Shown piece after piece: positions 55,092 to 63,805 of a stretch of 64,000 nt of DNA. Numbering within the stretch: position 1 is the first letter of the stretch; each line of letters starts with the position of its first letter. The stretch is from assembly GCF_004796535.1 (NCBI RefSeq), contig NZ_SPHY01000002.1, positions 1 to 64,000 of the forward strand. The letters run 5' to 3'. The notes under the pieces were generated by a model, which saw nothing but the letters and a program-made list of their open reading frames with translations, was not told the DNA's origin and ran no database searches. The stretch comes from Sphingomonas flavalba (GTDB taxonomy: Bacteria; Pseudomonadota; Alphaproteobacteria; Sphingomonadales; Sphingomonadaceae). A program made the translations under genes and the position numbers.

Positions 55092-57443
55092 TCATGCGCC
55101 GGCCGCGGCGGCGAGTGCCGCTTCCAGCTCTCCGGCGGTGAACGGCTTGGCCAGGCAGTGGAGGCCGGCGAGCGAGTCGGTGCCGGCGGCGTAGCCCGAG
55201 ATGACCAGCGCGTGGAGGCGGGGGTGATCGGCGCGCGCGGCATGGACCAGCTCTGCGCCGCTCATCCGCGGCATGAGCTGGTCGGTGACGATCATGTCGG
55301 CGGGGGTGCCGCGCCCCAGCGCGGCCAGCGCCTCCGCCCCCGACGGGCATTCGACGACATGGTGGCCGAGTTCGGCCAGCATCGCGGCGGTGCTGGTCCG
55401 CGCCAGCGGTTCGTCGTCGACCAGGATGATGCGTAGCGGCGCCTGGTGGTGCGGGGGCGCCGCCGGCGCCTTCGCCGCCTCCGCCCCGCCTTCGATGATC
55501 GGCAGTATGATGTCGATGCGCGCGCCGGCCCCAGGCGTGCTCGCGATGCGGAGCGCGCCGCCGAGCTGCGCCGCAAGCCCGTGCGCCATCGACAGGCCGA
55601 GGCCGGTTCCGGCGCCCTGTTCCTTGGTCGAGAAGAACGGCTCGATCGCCCGGCGCAGCGTCGCCGCGTCCATGCCGGTGCCGGTGTCGGCGACGCCGAG
55701 CTTCAGATAGGCGCCGGGCGGCAGATCGGCATCGGCGCGGGCGATGCTTTCCTGGTCGAGGCTGATCGTCAGCGTGCCGCCGCCGGGCATAGCGTCGCGC
55801 GCGTTGACCGCCAGGTTGAGCACCGCCAATTCCAACTGGTTGGGATCGGCGATGGCGACCGGCAGGCCGGGGGCGAGCGCGAAGTCGAGGCTGATCGCCG
55901 GGCCGAGCGTGCTGCGCAGCAGGTCTTCCATGCCGCGCAGCAGCGGGCCGAGCGCGATCGGCCGCGGATCGAGCCGCTGGCGCCGCGCGAAGGTCAGCAG
56001 CCGCTGGACCAGCGTCTTGGCGCGATCGGCCGACTGCAGCGCGGCGTCGACCAGCCGGGCGGAGCGGGGATCGGGCAGGCCGCGCCGGGCGATCAGGTCC
56101 AGCCCGCCGAGGATCGGCGTCAGCAGATTGTTGAAATCATGGGCGACGCCGCCGGTCAGCTGGCCGAGCGCCTCCAGCTTCTGCGCCTGGCGCAGCGCCT
56201 CGCGGGTGCGGTCCAGCGTTTCGGTGCGGTTGCGCTCGTCGGTCACGTCGCGGGCGATGGCGTAGACCCGGTCGCCGTCGACCACCGCGTTCCACGCCAG
56301 CCAGCGCCAGGCGCCGTCGGCGGCGCGCAGGCGGTTGGTGAAGGTGACGCCGCTGGTGCCGTGGAACAGGCCGCGCAGGACCGCGCGGGTGCGGGCGACG
56401 TCGTCGGGGTGCTCGATCCATTCGGCGGTGCGGCCGAGCAATTGGTCTTCCGGCCAGCCGAGCAGGGTGGCCCAGGCCGGGCTGGCGCTCAGCCAGACGC
56501 CGGCCAGGTCGCAGATCATGAAGCCATCGCGCGACAGTGCCCACAGCCGGTCGCGCTCGCTGGTCCGCTGGTCGACGCGGGCGCGCAGCATCGCCGCCGC
56601 CTTGGCCGCCAGCTCCGCGGCTTCCTTCTCGGTCGTGATGTCTTCGGCGACGCCGATAAACCCGTCGGGCATACCGCGCGCGTCGAAGCGCGGCTGCGAT
56701 ACCGAGCGCAGCCAGCGCCAGCTGCCGTCGACGCGGCGGTAGCGCCCTTCGAGCGTGAAGCGCTCGCCGCTTGCCTCGCCGGCCAGCGATTCGGCGGTCA
56801 CCCGATCGCGATCGTCGGGGTGGAGGATCTGCCGCCAGTCGAAGGCCAGCGCCGCGTCCGGATCGATGCCGAGGAAGTCGACATAGGCCTTGTTGGCGAA
56901 GGCGCGCAGCCGGTCCGGCCCAGTCACCCAGATCGGCGCTGGAATGCTGTCCGCGATGCGGCGGAAGCGCTGCTCGCTCTCGCGCAGCGTTTCCAGCGTC
57001 AGCCACTGCTCGGTGACGTCCTGGACGAAGGCATAGAAGCCGACGACCTTGCCGTCGCGGATATGCGGGACATGCTCGACGATGGTCTTGCGCCGCTCTC
57101 CGTCAAGCGGGAAGTCGACATCGTAGCGGACCTGTTCGCCGGCGAGCGCGCGGGCGACGAAGGGCTGGCGCGCGGCATAGGTCTCCGCATCCATGATCGC
57201 GCCGACATGCTGGCCCTCGATCTCCGCTACCGGCCGCCCGAACCACTGTTCGTAGGCACGGTTGACGAAGCGGAAGCGGCATTCGGCGTCGAGGTAGGAG
57301 ATCATCACAGGCATCGCATCGGCGATGTCGCGGAAATTATGGGTCTCGCTGTTGGCCCGGCGCGCGGCGGCCGCAGCCAGTTCCGCCTCCAGCGTGGCGA
57401 TGCGCGCGCGGAGTTCGGCCTGCGATGCCTGCTTCGTCTTCAT
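55092..57443 (-). CDS. PAS-domain hybrid sensor histidine kinase/response regulator
   Basis: 783 residues from ATG 57443; a further-upstream GTG is less likely. A short coiled-coil start is followed by three PAS domains (about 38-150, 158-275, 302-412). HisKA has the phospho-acceptor His435 in [13 protein letters not shown]. HATPase ([27 protein letters not shown]) and a C-terminal receiver ([22 protein letters not shown]) complete it. No transmembrane segment is present, so it is a soluble sensor. No cognate regulator is adjacent. Confidence 0.93.
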   Translation of the reverse strand: MKTKQASQAELRARIATLEAELAAAAARRANSETHNFRDIADAMPVMISYLDAECRFRFVNRAYEQWFGRPVAEIEGQHVGAIMDAETYAARQPFVARALAGEQVRYDVDFPLDGERRKTIVEHVPHIRDGKVVGFYAFVQDVTEQWLTLETLRESEQRFRRIADSIPAPIWVTGPDRLRAFANKAYVDFLGIDPDAALAFDWRQILHPDDRDRVTAESLAGEASGERFTLEGRYRRVDGSWRWLRSVSQPRFDARGMPDGFIGVAEDITTEKEAAELAAKAAAMLRARVDQRTSERDRLWALSRDGFMICDLAGVWLSASPAWATLLGWPEDQLLGRTAEWIEHPDDVARTRAVLRGLFHGTSGVTFTNRLRAADGAWRWLAWNAVVDGDRVYAIARDVTDERNRTETLDRTREALRQAQKLEALGQLTGGVAHDFNNLLTPILGGLDLIARRGLPDPRSARLVDAALQSADRAKTLVQRLLTFARRQRLDPRPIALGPLLRGMEDLLRSTLGPAISLDFALAPGLPVAIADPNQLELAVLNLAVNARDAMPGGGTLTISLDQESIARADADLPPGAYLKLGVADTGTGMDAATLRRAIEPFFSTKEQGAGTGLGLSMAHGLAAQLGGALRIASTPGAGARIDIILPIIEGGAEAAKAPAAPPHHQAPLRIILVDDEPLARTSTAAMLAELGHHVVECPSGAEALAALGRGTPADMIVTDQLMPRMSGAELVHAARADHPRLHALVISGYAAGTDSLAGLHCLAKPFTAGELEAALAAAAGA

Positions 57444-57537
57444 ACGCTCGCTTGACGCGCCCGAACCGGAGGAATGCCCCGCCACTCTGGATCAAGCCCG
57501 GCCGGCCGTCCAGCGTCAAGCGGCGGGGCCGCCCCGG

Positions 57538-59220
57538 TCATGCCGGCGGACAGCGTTGCCAGCCGGCACCGCGCACCGCGCGCCCCGGCGCCGCGCCGGT
57601 CGGGGTGCCGCCGCTCAGCACCTGCACGCCGTTGACGAACACGTCGCGGACGCCGGTGGCGTAGACCTGCGGCTTCGCGAAGGTCGCGCGGTCGGCGATC
57701 GTCGCCGGGTCGAACAGCACGACGTCGGCGAAATAGCCCGGTTTCAGCAGGCCGCGATCCTTGATCCCGATATTGGCGGCGGGCAGGCCGGTCAGCCGGT
57801 GGATCGCGTCGGACAGGGTGACGACGCCTTCGTCGCGGACATAATGGCCGAGCAGCCGGGCGAAATTGCCATAGGCGCGCGGGTGGGTACTCGATTGCAG
57901 GAAAACCCCCTCGGGCGCCTGCGCTTCCGCGTCGGAGCCGAAGCTCATCCACGGCCGGGCGACCAGCTTGCCGACATTCGCCTCATCCATCAGGAAATAG
58001 ATGGTATCGACGCGGCTGCCGTCGGCGATTACCAGGTCGACGATCGTGTCCTCCGGCGTCGTCCCGCGTGCTGCTGCGACATCCGCCAGCGTCTTGCCGG
58101 TCAGCGGCTTCAGCGCCGGGTTCTTGAACCCGCTCAGCAGCATGCCGGCCGGGCCGGCGCCATAGGCCAGGTTTTCCCATCCCTTGCCCGGCGCCTTCAT
58201 CTCGGCGACGACGCGAGCGCGAATCTTGGGGTCTTTCAGCCGCGCGACCCATTGCTCGACGCCGCCGGCCTGCACCCAGGTCGGCATCGCCGCGTCGAGG
58301 CCGGTGGCGCCGGCGGTGTAGGTATACATGTCCGCGGTGATGCGCAGGCCGCTGGCGCGCGCCGCCTCGATCCGCGCGATCGCCGCGTCGTATTTGCCCC
58401 AATTGTCGCGGCCGGCCATCTTCAGATGATAGATTTCCGCCGGTGCGCCGGTGCGGCGGGCGATCTCGACCAGTTCGTCGATTGATTCGAGCAGCCGTTC
58501 GCCTTCGGAGCGCATGTGGCTGATGTACATGCCGCCGCACGCCGCCGCCGCGCCGACCAGCGCGACCAGCTCGTCGGTTTCGGCGTAGGTGCCGGGCGCG
58601 TAGATCAGCGAGCTGCCGACGCCGAGCGCGCCGTCGTCCATCGCCGCGCGGACCAGCGCCCGCATCCGACCGAGCTGGGCCGGATCGGGGTCGACGTCAC
58701 CTTCGCCCAGTTCGTGGATGCGGACGGTTGCGGCGCCGACGAAGCTGGCGATGTTCGGCGCGATGCCGCGCTTTTCCATGTAGGCGAAATAGTCGCCGAG
58801 GCTGGTCCAGCCGATCGCGTAGCGGATGTCGCCCTGCCGCGCCCGCGCGTCCGCCTTCATCCGCGCGTTCAGCGGCCCCATCGAGTTGCCTTCGCCCATC
58901 ACCTCCAGCGTAACGCCCTGGCGGATGTCGCTCTGGCCGAGCGGGTCGGCGATCAGCGACTCGTTCGCCCAGCTCAGCATGTTGATGAAGCCCGGCGCCA
59001 CCGCCAGCCCGCGCGCGTCGACCTCCCGCGCCGCGCGGCCGGGCGCCGCGCCGACCGCGACGATGCGGTCGCCCGTGATCGCGATGTCGCCGGAGACGCC
59101 GGCCGCGCCGCTGCCGTCGTAGAGCGTGCCGCCCCGGATCGCGATGTCGTAGACCGGGGGTGGCGCGGCCGCCGCGCCGAGCAGGGTGGCAAGCACAACC
59201 GGCAGCAGCAACGGCTTCAT
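57538..59220 (-). CDS. D-aminoacylase-like amidohydrolase lacking the HxH metal motif
   Basis: 560 residues with a signal peptide (LLLPVVLATLLGAAAAPPP), so predicted secreted to the periplasm. The fold is that of N-acyl-D-amino-acid deacylases. Later ligands are recognisable (YISHMRSEGE, EIYHLKMAGRDN, SFGSDAEAQ). Where the family normally has PGFIDxHxH, this protein reads PGFINMLSWANESL, and the usual cysteine site reads EVMGEGNSM. It could be a distinct subfamily or use a single metal. It is divergent from the LpxH-like gene. Confidence 0.85.
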   Translation of the reverse strand: MKPLLLPVVLATLLGAAAAPPPVYDIAIRGGTLYDGSGAAGVSGDIAITGDRIVAVGAAPGRAAREVDARGLAVAPGFINMLSWANESLIADPLGQSDIRQGVTLEVMGEGNSMGPLNARMKADARARQGDIRYAIGWTSLGDYFAYMEKRGIAPNIASFVGAATVRIHELGEGDVDPDPAQLGRMRALVRAAMDDGALGVGSSLIYAPGTYAETDELVALVGAAAACGGMYISHMRSEGERLLESIDELVEIARRTGAPAEIYHLKMAGRDNWGKYDAAIARIEAARASGLRITADMYTYTAGATGLDAAMPTWVQAGGVEQWVARLKDPKIRARVVAEMKAPGKGWENLAYGAGPAGMLLSGFKNPALKPLTGKTLADVAAARGTTPEDTIVDLVIADGSRVDTIYFLMDEANVGKLVARPWMSFGSDAEAQAPEGVFLQSSTHPRAYGNFARLLGHYVRDEGVVTLSDAIHRLTGLPAANIGIKDRGLLKPGYFADVVLFDPATIADRATFAKPQVYATGVRDVFVNGVQVLSGGTPTGAAPGRAVRGAGWQRCPPA

Positions 59221-59351
59221 CGCGACTCCCCTTTCGCGCCGACAGCATAAGGGCGGCGGGGCCTGTCACAAGACCGTCACCGGAATTGCCTGCCACTGTA
59301 ACCCTTTGGCGCGATAGGCCTCGGGCGAACGAAACGTCCGACGGGGGTCGC

Positions 59352-60158
59352 ATGGACGCTGTCACGCCCGGAAAGCGGTGCCGGTATCGCACCATCTGGA
59401 TTTCCGACATCCACCTCGGCACGCGCGGCTGCAACGCGGCGATGCTGATCGATTTCCTCGACCATACCGACAGCGATGTCCTGTATCTGGTCGGCGACAT
59501 CATCGACGGCTGGCGGATGCGCAAGCGCTTCTACTGGCCGACGACGCATAACGACGTCGTCCGCCGGATCATGAAGCGGGTTCGGCGCGGCACCCGCGTC
59601 GTCTACATCCCGGGCAACCACGACGAGATGTTCCGCCAGTTCTCCGGCCTCAGCTTCGGCGGCATCGAGATCCGCCGCCGGGCGATCCACGAGACCGCGG
59701 ACGGGCGCAAGCTGCTTGTCCTCCACGGCGACGAGTTCGACACGGTGATGCTCGCCCACCGCTGGCTCGCCTATGTCGGCGACGCCGCCTACGGTCTGCT
59801 GATGCGGCTGAACATCGTCGTCAATGGCGTCCGCCAGGCATTCAAGCTGCCGTACTGGTCGTTGTCGAAGCATGCGAAGCACAAGGTCAAGAACGCCGTC
59901 GCGTTCATCAGCCGCTTCGAGGAGGTCGTCGCCCATGCGGCCGGCGACCGCGGCGTGGACGGGGTGGTGTGCGGTCACATCCACAACGCCGAGATCCGCG
60001 AGATCGGCGGTATCGCCTATTACAACGACGGCGACTGGGTCGAAGGTTGCACCGCGCTGGTCGAGCATTTCGACGGGCGGATGGAGGTGCTGCACTGGGC
60101 CGAGGCAATCGCCGTGCGCGAACGCGCGGCGGCGCGCCCGGTGCGGCTGGCGGCCTGA
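59352..60158 (+). CDS. UDP-2,3-diacylglucosamine diphosphatase-like metallophosphoesterase
   Basis: 268 residues from ATG 59352. The calcineurin-type metal set is complete: ISDIHLGTRGCN, GDIIDGW, IPGNHDEMF, VLHGDEFD and CGHIHNAEI. This resembles LpxH, which releases UMP from UDP-diacylglucosamine in lipid A synthesis, though related members of this family have other phospholipid roles. The glycosyltransferase follows 3 nt downstream, so a lipid or envelope role is likely. Confidence 0.85.
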   Translation: MDAVTPGKRCRYRTIWISDIHLGTRGCNAAMLIDFLDHTDSDVLYLVGDIIDGWRMRKRFYWPTTHNDVVRRIMKRVRRGTRVVYIPGNHDEMFRQFSGLSFGGIEIRRRAIHETADGRKLLVLHGDEFDTVMLAHRWLAYVGDAAYGLLMRLNIVVNGVRQAFKLPYWSLSKHAKHKVKNAVAFISRFEEVVAHAAGDRGVDGVVCGHIHNAEIREIGGIAYYNDGDWVEGCTALVEHFDGRMEVLHWAEAIAVRERAAARPVRLAA

Positions 60159-60161
60159 TCG

Positions 60162-61187
60162 ATGCGGATCGCGATCGTCACCGACGCCTGGGCGCCGCAG
60201 GTCAACGGCGTCGTCCGTACCCTGCAGGCGGTGCGCGCGGAGCTGGAACGGGCGGGGCACGCGGTGCTGATCGTCGCGCCCGACCAGTTCGCCTCGCTGC
60301 CCTGCCCGACATACCCCGAAATCCGCCTGGCGATGGCGCGGACCGAGCGGGTGGGGGCGATGCTGGCTGCCTTCGCGCCGGACGCGATCCACCTGGCGAC
60401 GGAAGGGCCGCTATGCCTGGCCGCGCGGCGCTGGTGCCTGCGCCACGGCCTTGCCTTCACCACCGCCTATCACACCCAGTTTCCCGATTATGTCGCGCGG
60501 CGCACCGGCATGCCGGCGGAATGGGTCTGGCGCTACATCCGCTGGTTCCACGCCCCGGCGAGCGGCGTGCTGGCGTCGACGCCGTCGATCCGCCGGCTGC
60601 TCGCCAGCCACGGCATCACCGCGCTGCGACACTGGGGCAGGGGGGTGGACCTTGGCTGCTTCACCCCCGACGCGCCGCCGCCCGCGCTGTATGCCGGCCT
60701 GCCCAGGCCGATCCAGCTCTATGTCGGCCGGATCGCGGTGGAAAAGAATGTCGAGGCATTCCTGCGCGCCGCCGCGCCGGGCAGCAAGGTTGTCGTCGGC
60801 GAGGGGCCGGCGCGTGCCGCGCTGGAGGCGCGGCACCCCGCTGCCCATTTTACGGGCGCACTGGCCGGCCGAGCGCTGGCCGGGGCCTATGCCGGGGCGG
60901 ATGTGTTCGTGTTTCCCAGCCGGACCGACACGTTCGGGCTGGTGATGATCGAGGCGCTGGCCTGCGGCACCCCGGTTGCCGCCTATCCGGTGCCGGGACC
61001 GCTGGACGTGCTGACCGCCGCGACCGGGGCGATGGACGAGGATCTGGCGGCGGCGATTCCGCGCGCTCTGGCGCTCAGCCGCACGGCATGCGCGGCTGAG
61101 GGGCGGCGGTTTAGCTGGGCGGAAAGCGCGGCGCAGTTCGTCGCCGCGCTGGTGCCGCCGGGCGGCGAGTGCCGGGCCGCCGCGTGA
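60162..61187 (+). CDS. GT4-family glycosyltransferase
   Basis: 341 residues. GT-B fold beginning RIAIVTDAWAPQVNGVVRT, with YVGRIAVEKNVEAFL and the donor-site region VFPSRTDTFGLVMIEALACG typical of GT4 glycosyltransferases such as SqdX/DgdA types. It is coupled to the LpxH-like gene by a 3-nt gap, so it probably glycosylates a lipid. The acceptor is unknown. The inverted repeat at 61195 follows its stop. Confidence 0.86.
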   Translation: MRIAIVTDAWAPQVNGVVRTLQAVRAELERAGHAVLIVAPDQFASLPCPTYPEIRLAMARTERVGAMLAAFAPDAIHLATEGPLCLAARRWCLRHGLAFTTAYHTQFPDYVARRTGMPAEWVWRYIRWFHAPASGVLASTPSIRRLLASHGITALRHWGRGVDLGCFTPDAPPPALYAGLPRPIQLYVGRIAVEKNVEAFLRAAAPGSKVVVGEGPARAALEARHPAAHFTGALAGRALAGAYAGADVFVFPSRTDTFGLVMIEALACGTPVAAYPVPGPLDVLTAATGAMDEDLAAAIPRALALSRTACAAEGRRFSWAESAAQFVAALVPPGGECRAAA

Positions 61188-61194
61188 ACGCGTT

Positions 61195-61340
61195 TAGGGC
61201 GGATCGCCGTTTAGCCCTGACGGCCTGCAAATGGCGGCCTTCCGCGCTTCCGGTGCTCACAGACTATAAGTCCGCTGCGCTCCGGGTCACGGAAAACCAC
61301 CATTTTCGGCTCGTCATCTTCTGAATGGCGATCCGTCCTA
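61195..61340. repeat. MITE-like imperfect palindrome between convergent genes
   Basis: A 146-bp element whose ends are inverted copies: TAGGGCGGATCGCCGTTTAG at the left, and the right end read in reverse as TAGGACGGATCGCCATTCAG. Pairing continues imperfectly inward (AAATGGCGG against AAATGGTGG, then TTCCG on both) towards a centre around AGACTATAAG. It has no coding capacity. The terminal CTA is the TAG stop of the minus-strand gene at 61338. It looks like a non-autonomous mobile element or a large bidirectional hairpin. Confidence 0.75.
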
Positions 61341-61820
61341 GCTGCAATCCGGGCTGCAATGCTCTGCATTCTCGCGCAGGATGATATAGCCGATGCCGAC
61401 CGCCGCCACCGCCGCGCCGACGACGATGCCCGCGATGCCGAGCGGCGACAGGCCCAGGCGCCGCCCGTCCGGGCCGGCCGCTCGGCCAGGCGCGAAGCCG
61501 TAACCGCCGAAGGTCAGGCGCGGCGCCCGCTGCCCGCCGGTAAAGCCGATTTCCAGCCCGTCGCCATAGCCGCGCCGGCCGGGGGCGCCATGGGTCGCGG
61601 TCAGCGTCAGGCCGGCCCTGAACCGCGTGGCGCCGGCGGCGCCGCCGCCGAGCGCGAGGCGGGCCCGCAGCCCGGCGAACTGGCCGGTGCTTGCCCCGGC
61701 ATTGTCGCGGCCGGCGTAGCCGGTGTCGGCCAGCGTTGCCGCGCCGGCCGGAACGGCGGGGGCGAGCCCGCCGGCGATGGTCAGCATTATCGCCGCGTAC
61801 CCGATTGCGTTTCTGGTCAT
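61338..61820 (-). CDS. Secreted/membrane-anchored hypothetical protein
   Basis: 160 residues from ATG 61820. The N-terminal signal (YAAIMLTIAGGLAPAVPAGA) is followed by a Gly/Arg-rich domain (GGGAAGATRFRAGLTLTATHG, GFTGGQRAPRLTFGGYGF) and a C-terminal membrane helix (LGIAGIVVGAAVAAVGIGYIILR) ending in CSPDCS. The strand-like pattern suggests a small outer-membrane or periplasmic protein. No family recognised. Its stop codon belongs to the MITE-like element. Confidence 0.65.
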   Translation of the reverse strand: MTRNAIGYAAIMLTIAGGLAPAVPAGAATLADTGYAGRDNAGASTGQFAGLRARLALGGGAAGATRFRAGLTLTATHGAPGRRGYGDGLEIGFTGGQRAPRLTFGGYGFAPGRAAGPDGRRLGLSPLGIAGIVVGAAVAAVGIGYIILRENAEHCSPDCS

Positions 61821-61903
61821 CTTCGCCTGCCCCGTCGGTGGTGTTCGGCTTTGACCACGCGCCGCCGCCAAGGTTCCCGCTTGTCGCCCGAGCCCATTGA
61901 ATC

Positions 61904-61932
61904 TTGCTCTGAACCCGGTTCGGCATTAGATC
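61904..61932 (+). promoter_or_regulatory. Candidate sigma-70 promoter of trcR
   Basis: TTGCTC, a 17-nt spacer and TAGATC, about 60 nt upstream of the trcR start. Transcription from here would produce a short leader containing the hairpin at 61946. Confidence 0.45.
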
Positions 61933-61945
61933 GGTTCATCTGTCC

Positions 61946-61977
61946 GGCCGCTCCGCAAGGGGCGGCCCTTCTTTTGT
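61946..61977 (+). terminator. Terminator-like stem-loop in the trcR leader
   Basis: GGCCGCTCC and GGGGCGGCC form a 9-bp stem (one G-U pair) closed by a GCAA tetraloop, then CTTCTTTTG. No plus-strand gene lies upstream, so it would act inside the trcR 5' leader. The last 16 nt are identical to the queC-leader terminator. Confidence 0.6.
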
Positions 61978-61992
61978 CCGGAGACATTTGCC

Positions 61993-62694
61993 GTGGCCCA
62001 GCCGCTCATGCCCCACGCGACCGCCTCGTGGCTGGTCGACAATACAGCGCTCAGCTTCGAGCAGATCGCCGACTTCTGCGGCCTTCACATCCTGGAGATC
62101 CAGGCGATCGCCGACGACACCGCCGCGACCAAGCTGACCGGCCGCGACCCGGTGCGCGCCCATGAGCTGACCCTCGAGGAGATCGAGAAGGGGCAGGCCG
62201 ACCCGAGCTACCGGCTGAAGATCATCAAGGGGCCGGAGCAGATGCGCCGTACCCGCGGCCCGCGCTACACCCCGGTGTCGAAGCGGCAGGACAAGCCCGA
62301 CGGTATCGCCTGGATCATCCGCAACCACCCGGAGGTGTCGGACGCGCAGATCGGCAAGCTGATCGGCACCACCCGCGCGACGATCGGCGCGATCCGCGAC
62401 CGCAGCCACTGGAACATAGCCAACATTACGCCGAAGGACCCGGTGACCCTCGGCCTGACCACCCAGCGCGAGCTGGACGCGGTGGTCGCCAAGGCGGCGA
62501 AGGCGGCCGGGCTGGAAGCGCCGACCGACGAGCGTCTGGACGGTGACCGCGAGGCGCTGATCGAGCAGTTGCGCGCCGAGCGCGAGACCGCCGAGCGCGA
62601 CCTTGCCGCCGCCCATGCCGCCGAGGCGGGCGAAGGCGCGGCGCCGAGCGAGAGCCGCCTGCCGCCCGGCGTCGTCGACCCGTTCAAGCATTGA
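61993..62694 (+). CDS. trcR: Cell cycle transcriptional regulator TrcR (DUF1013)
   Basis: 233 residues from GTG 61993 with CGGAG upstream. The DUF1013 core runs from LMPHATASWLVDNTALSFEQ through RRTRGPRYTPVSKRQDKP and IAWIIRNHPEVSDAQIGKLI, a helix-turn-helix-like region, to NITPKDPVTLGL. In alphaproteobacteria this family is reported as the cell-cycle regulator TrcR. The C-terminus is charged and coil-like. The stop overlaps the MBL gene by 4 nt (TTGA). Confidence 0.93.
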   Translation: MAQPLMPHATASWLVDNTALSFEQIADFCGLHILEIQAIADDTAATKLTGRDPVRAHELTLEEIEKGQADPSYRLKIIKGPEQMRRTRGPRYTPVSKRQDKPDGIAWIIRNHPEVSDAQIGKLIGTTRATIGAIRDRSHWNIANITPKDPVTLGLTTQRELDAVVAKAAKAAGLEAPTDERLDGDREALIEQLRAERETAERDLAAAHAAEAGEGAAPSESRLPPGVVDPFKH

Positions 62695-63746
62695 GCGTTG
62701 CCGCCCGGCCGGAACCGGACGCCGGGCTGACCTATACCCATGGCCGTGACGGGCCGGCGCCGGGCGAAGTGATCGCGGTGGCGCCGGGCATCGGCTGGGC
62801 GCGATTGCCGGTGCCGGGCTCGCTGCGCCACATCAACATCTGGCTGCTCGACGACGGCGACGGCATCGCCATCGTCGACACCGGCCTGGCGATCGACCGC
62901 TGCCGCGCGGCGTGGGAGGCGCTGTTCGCCGGGCCGCTGGCCGGGCGCCGGGTGACGCGGGTGATCGTCACCCATTTCCACCCCGATCATGTCGGCCTGG
63001 CCGGCTGGCTGTGCGCGCGGTTCGGCGTGCCGCTGTGGATGAACCGCACGGAATATCTGATGGCGCGGCTGGCGCTTGCCGACCGCCGCGACGCCGTTCC
63101 GGACGCGGTGTGGATGGACCACCGCGCTGCTGGCTGGTCCGACGCGCAACTGGCCGCCGAGCGGGCGGGCGGCTGGAGCAGCTTCGCCGCGCTCGCCGCG
63201 CCGATGCTGCTCGGCCATGTGCCGATCGCGGAAGGGCAGGCGGTGGCGATCGGCGACAGGGTGTGGCGGGTGATGACCGGCGGCGGTCATACGCCGGAAC
63301 ATTGCAGCCTGGTCGACGCGGCGAACGGCGTGATGCTCTCCGGCGACCAGTTGCTGCCCCGGATCAGCAGCAACGTCTCGCTCGGCACGATGGAGCCGGA
63401 GGGCAACCCGCTGGCCGACTGGTTCGCGGCGCTGGCCCGGTTCCGCCGCGAGTTGGCGCCCGACGTGCTGGTGCTGCCCGCGCATGGCGAACCGTTCACC
63501 GGCGCCCATGTCCGGCTCGACGCGATCGCGGCGGAGCACCGGGCGCGGCTCGACGCGCTCGAAGCGGCGCTGGCCGAACGGCCGCTGCGCGCGGTCGACT
63601 GCTTCGACACGCTGTTCGGTCGCGCGATCGACGACGCGGTCCTCGCCCTCGCATCCGGCGAGGCGATGGCCCATTTGCGCTATCTGGAGCGGGCGGGCCG
63701 CGCCCGGCGCGCGGTGCGCGACGGCGTCTGGTGGTTTTCGCGCTGA
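62691..63746 (+). CDS. MBL-fold metallo-hydrolase
   Basis: 351 residues from TTG 62691, overlapping trcR. The zinc signature is THFHPDHVGLAGW; later ligands include GGGHTPEHCSLV, SGDQLLP and the C-terminal PAHGEPF. The arrangement resembles glyoxalase-II-like or lactonase-type beta-lactamase-fold hydrolases. The substrate is unknown. The acyl-CoA ligase starts 60 nt downstream in the same direction. Confidence 0.88.
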   Translation: MSVAARPEPDAGLTYTHGRDGPAPGEVIAVAPGIGWARLPVPGSLRHINIWLLDDGDGIAIVDTGLAIDRCRAAWEALFAGPLAGRRVTRVIVTHFHPDHVGLAGWLCARFGVPLWMNRTEYLMARLALADRRDAVPDAVWMDHRAAGWSDAQLAAERAGGWSSFAALAAPMLLGHVPIAEGQAVAIGDRVWRVMTGGGHTPEHCSLVDAANGVMLSGDQLLPRISSNVSLGTMEPEGNPLADWFAALARFRRELAPDVLVLPAHGEPFTGAHVRLDAIAAEHRARLDALEAALAERPLRAVDCFDTLFGRAIDDAVLALASGEAMAHLRYLERAGRARRAVRDGVWWFSR

Positions 63747-63805
63747 CCGCCGCCGAGGCCCGGTGGAGGATTGCCCCGGCCCGCCGCCGCACCTAGGCTT
63801 GGGTG

